From Sarcocystis neurona (Eukaryota > Apicomplexa > Conoidasida > Eucoccidiorida > Sarcocystidae): 64,000 nucleotides of DNA. Both the position numbers and the translations under genes were made by a program. The notes under the pieces were generated by a model that did no database searches, had not been told where the DNA came from, and saw only the letters and a program-made list of their open reading frames with translations. Positions 63,809 through 64,000 of this stretch are shown here, piece by piece (position 1 is the first letter of the stretch; every line of letters starts with the position of its first letter). The DNA lies in contig KL647297.1 of assembly GCA_000727475.1 (NCBI GenBank), positions 1 through 64,000 of the forward strand, in the 5' to 3' direction.

Positions 63809-64000
63809 CTACGTCATTCGCGGGCCCTCGCCTTCTGTCTCTGTATATATTCGCGTGAATTGGACGTCTCTGTGTGTGGGTGGGGGTGGGTGCGGCCCCC
63901 CTTCTTCGATTTCACGTAGAAAGGGACTCTGCGCAGACGTCGGTAGTGCCGCGTCGAGGCCGTGCATGCGCGCAGCGAAGGGGCCTTCGCCGAGCGAAAC
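63809..64000 (-). CDS. 3' end of a gene running in from the right edge (63 codons and stop)
   Basis: The minus frame is open from the window edge: VSLGEGPFAARMHGLDAALP, TSAQSPFLREIEEGGPHPPP, then RDVQFTRIYTETEGEGPRMT and TAG at 63809-63811. It is non-repetitive with balanced composition. A donor GAATGAC|GTAGAT at 63813 overlaps the stop, so the exon could be internal instead. Most of the gene lies outside the window and no family can be named from this fragment. Confidence 0.5.
   Translation of the reverse strand, partial: VSLGEGPFAARMHGLDAALPTSAQSPFLREIEEGGPHPPPPTHRDVQFTRIYTETEGEGPRMT

Noticed and set aside
1..64000. Telomere-like AAACCCT arrays, tRNA, rRNA, CRISPR arrays or prokaryotic operons
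   Set aside because: None seen on reading through; a covariance-model or telomere-motif scan was not possible here.

Overview
The window looks like nuclear DNA of an Eimeria-type coccidian (Apicomplexa). Long CAG/CTG trinucleotide runs occur in exons and introns and encode poly-Gln, poly-Ala and poly-Ser tracts, as known for Eimeria. Coding blocks are GC-rich, sit between AT-rich TATA/TACA/GAGA microsatellites of hundreds of bases, and are split by GT-AG introns. No bacterial operon, rRNA, tRNA or CRISPR signal was seen, nor any AAACCCT telomere-like array. The species is not determined, and everything here was read by eye.

Most of the window (about 1.48 to 49.4 kb) appears to be one giant minus-strand gene. 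Eleven exons from 19.07 kb down to a stop at 1478 join with matching codon phases at every splice, and a twelfth (21255-22876) joins above them. Five segments in order resemble the SAPS domain of the PP6/SIT4 phosphatase regulatory subunits (PPP6R1-3, yeast SAPs). A second phase-consistent chain (39908-49422, 37583-37956, 32493-36059, 28940-30971, from 28652) ends in what resembles the preceding part of the same domain, so I infer one gene of roughly 48 kb. The exons linking the two chains (23.4-28.4 kb) are unresolved. SAPS proteins elsewhere are around 900 residues; this one would exceed 7,000 because of homopolymer-rich insertions, including about 1,000 codons inside the domain.

From 49.4 to 59.2 kb there are further minus-strand coding-like blocks. 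Some have good splice sites, and apparent terminal exons end at 54260 and 59103. They may be the 5' part of the giant gene or one or two separate genes, and no family was recognised. At the right end, a possible two-exon minus gene (62286 to 60915), a small plus-strand single-pass membrane protein (62831) and the 3' end of another minus-strand gene (63809-64000) can be seen.

The main oddities are these: exons mostly carry CAG in the sense strand while the large introns mostly carry CUG; a palindrome GGTGTACGTACACC recurs; several minisatellites are present; and there is a 446-base assembly gap at 26614-27059 inside a tandem array.
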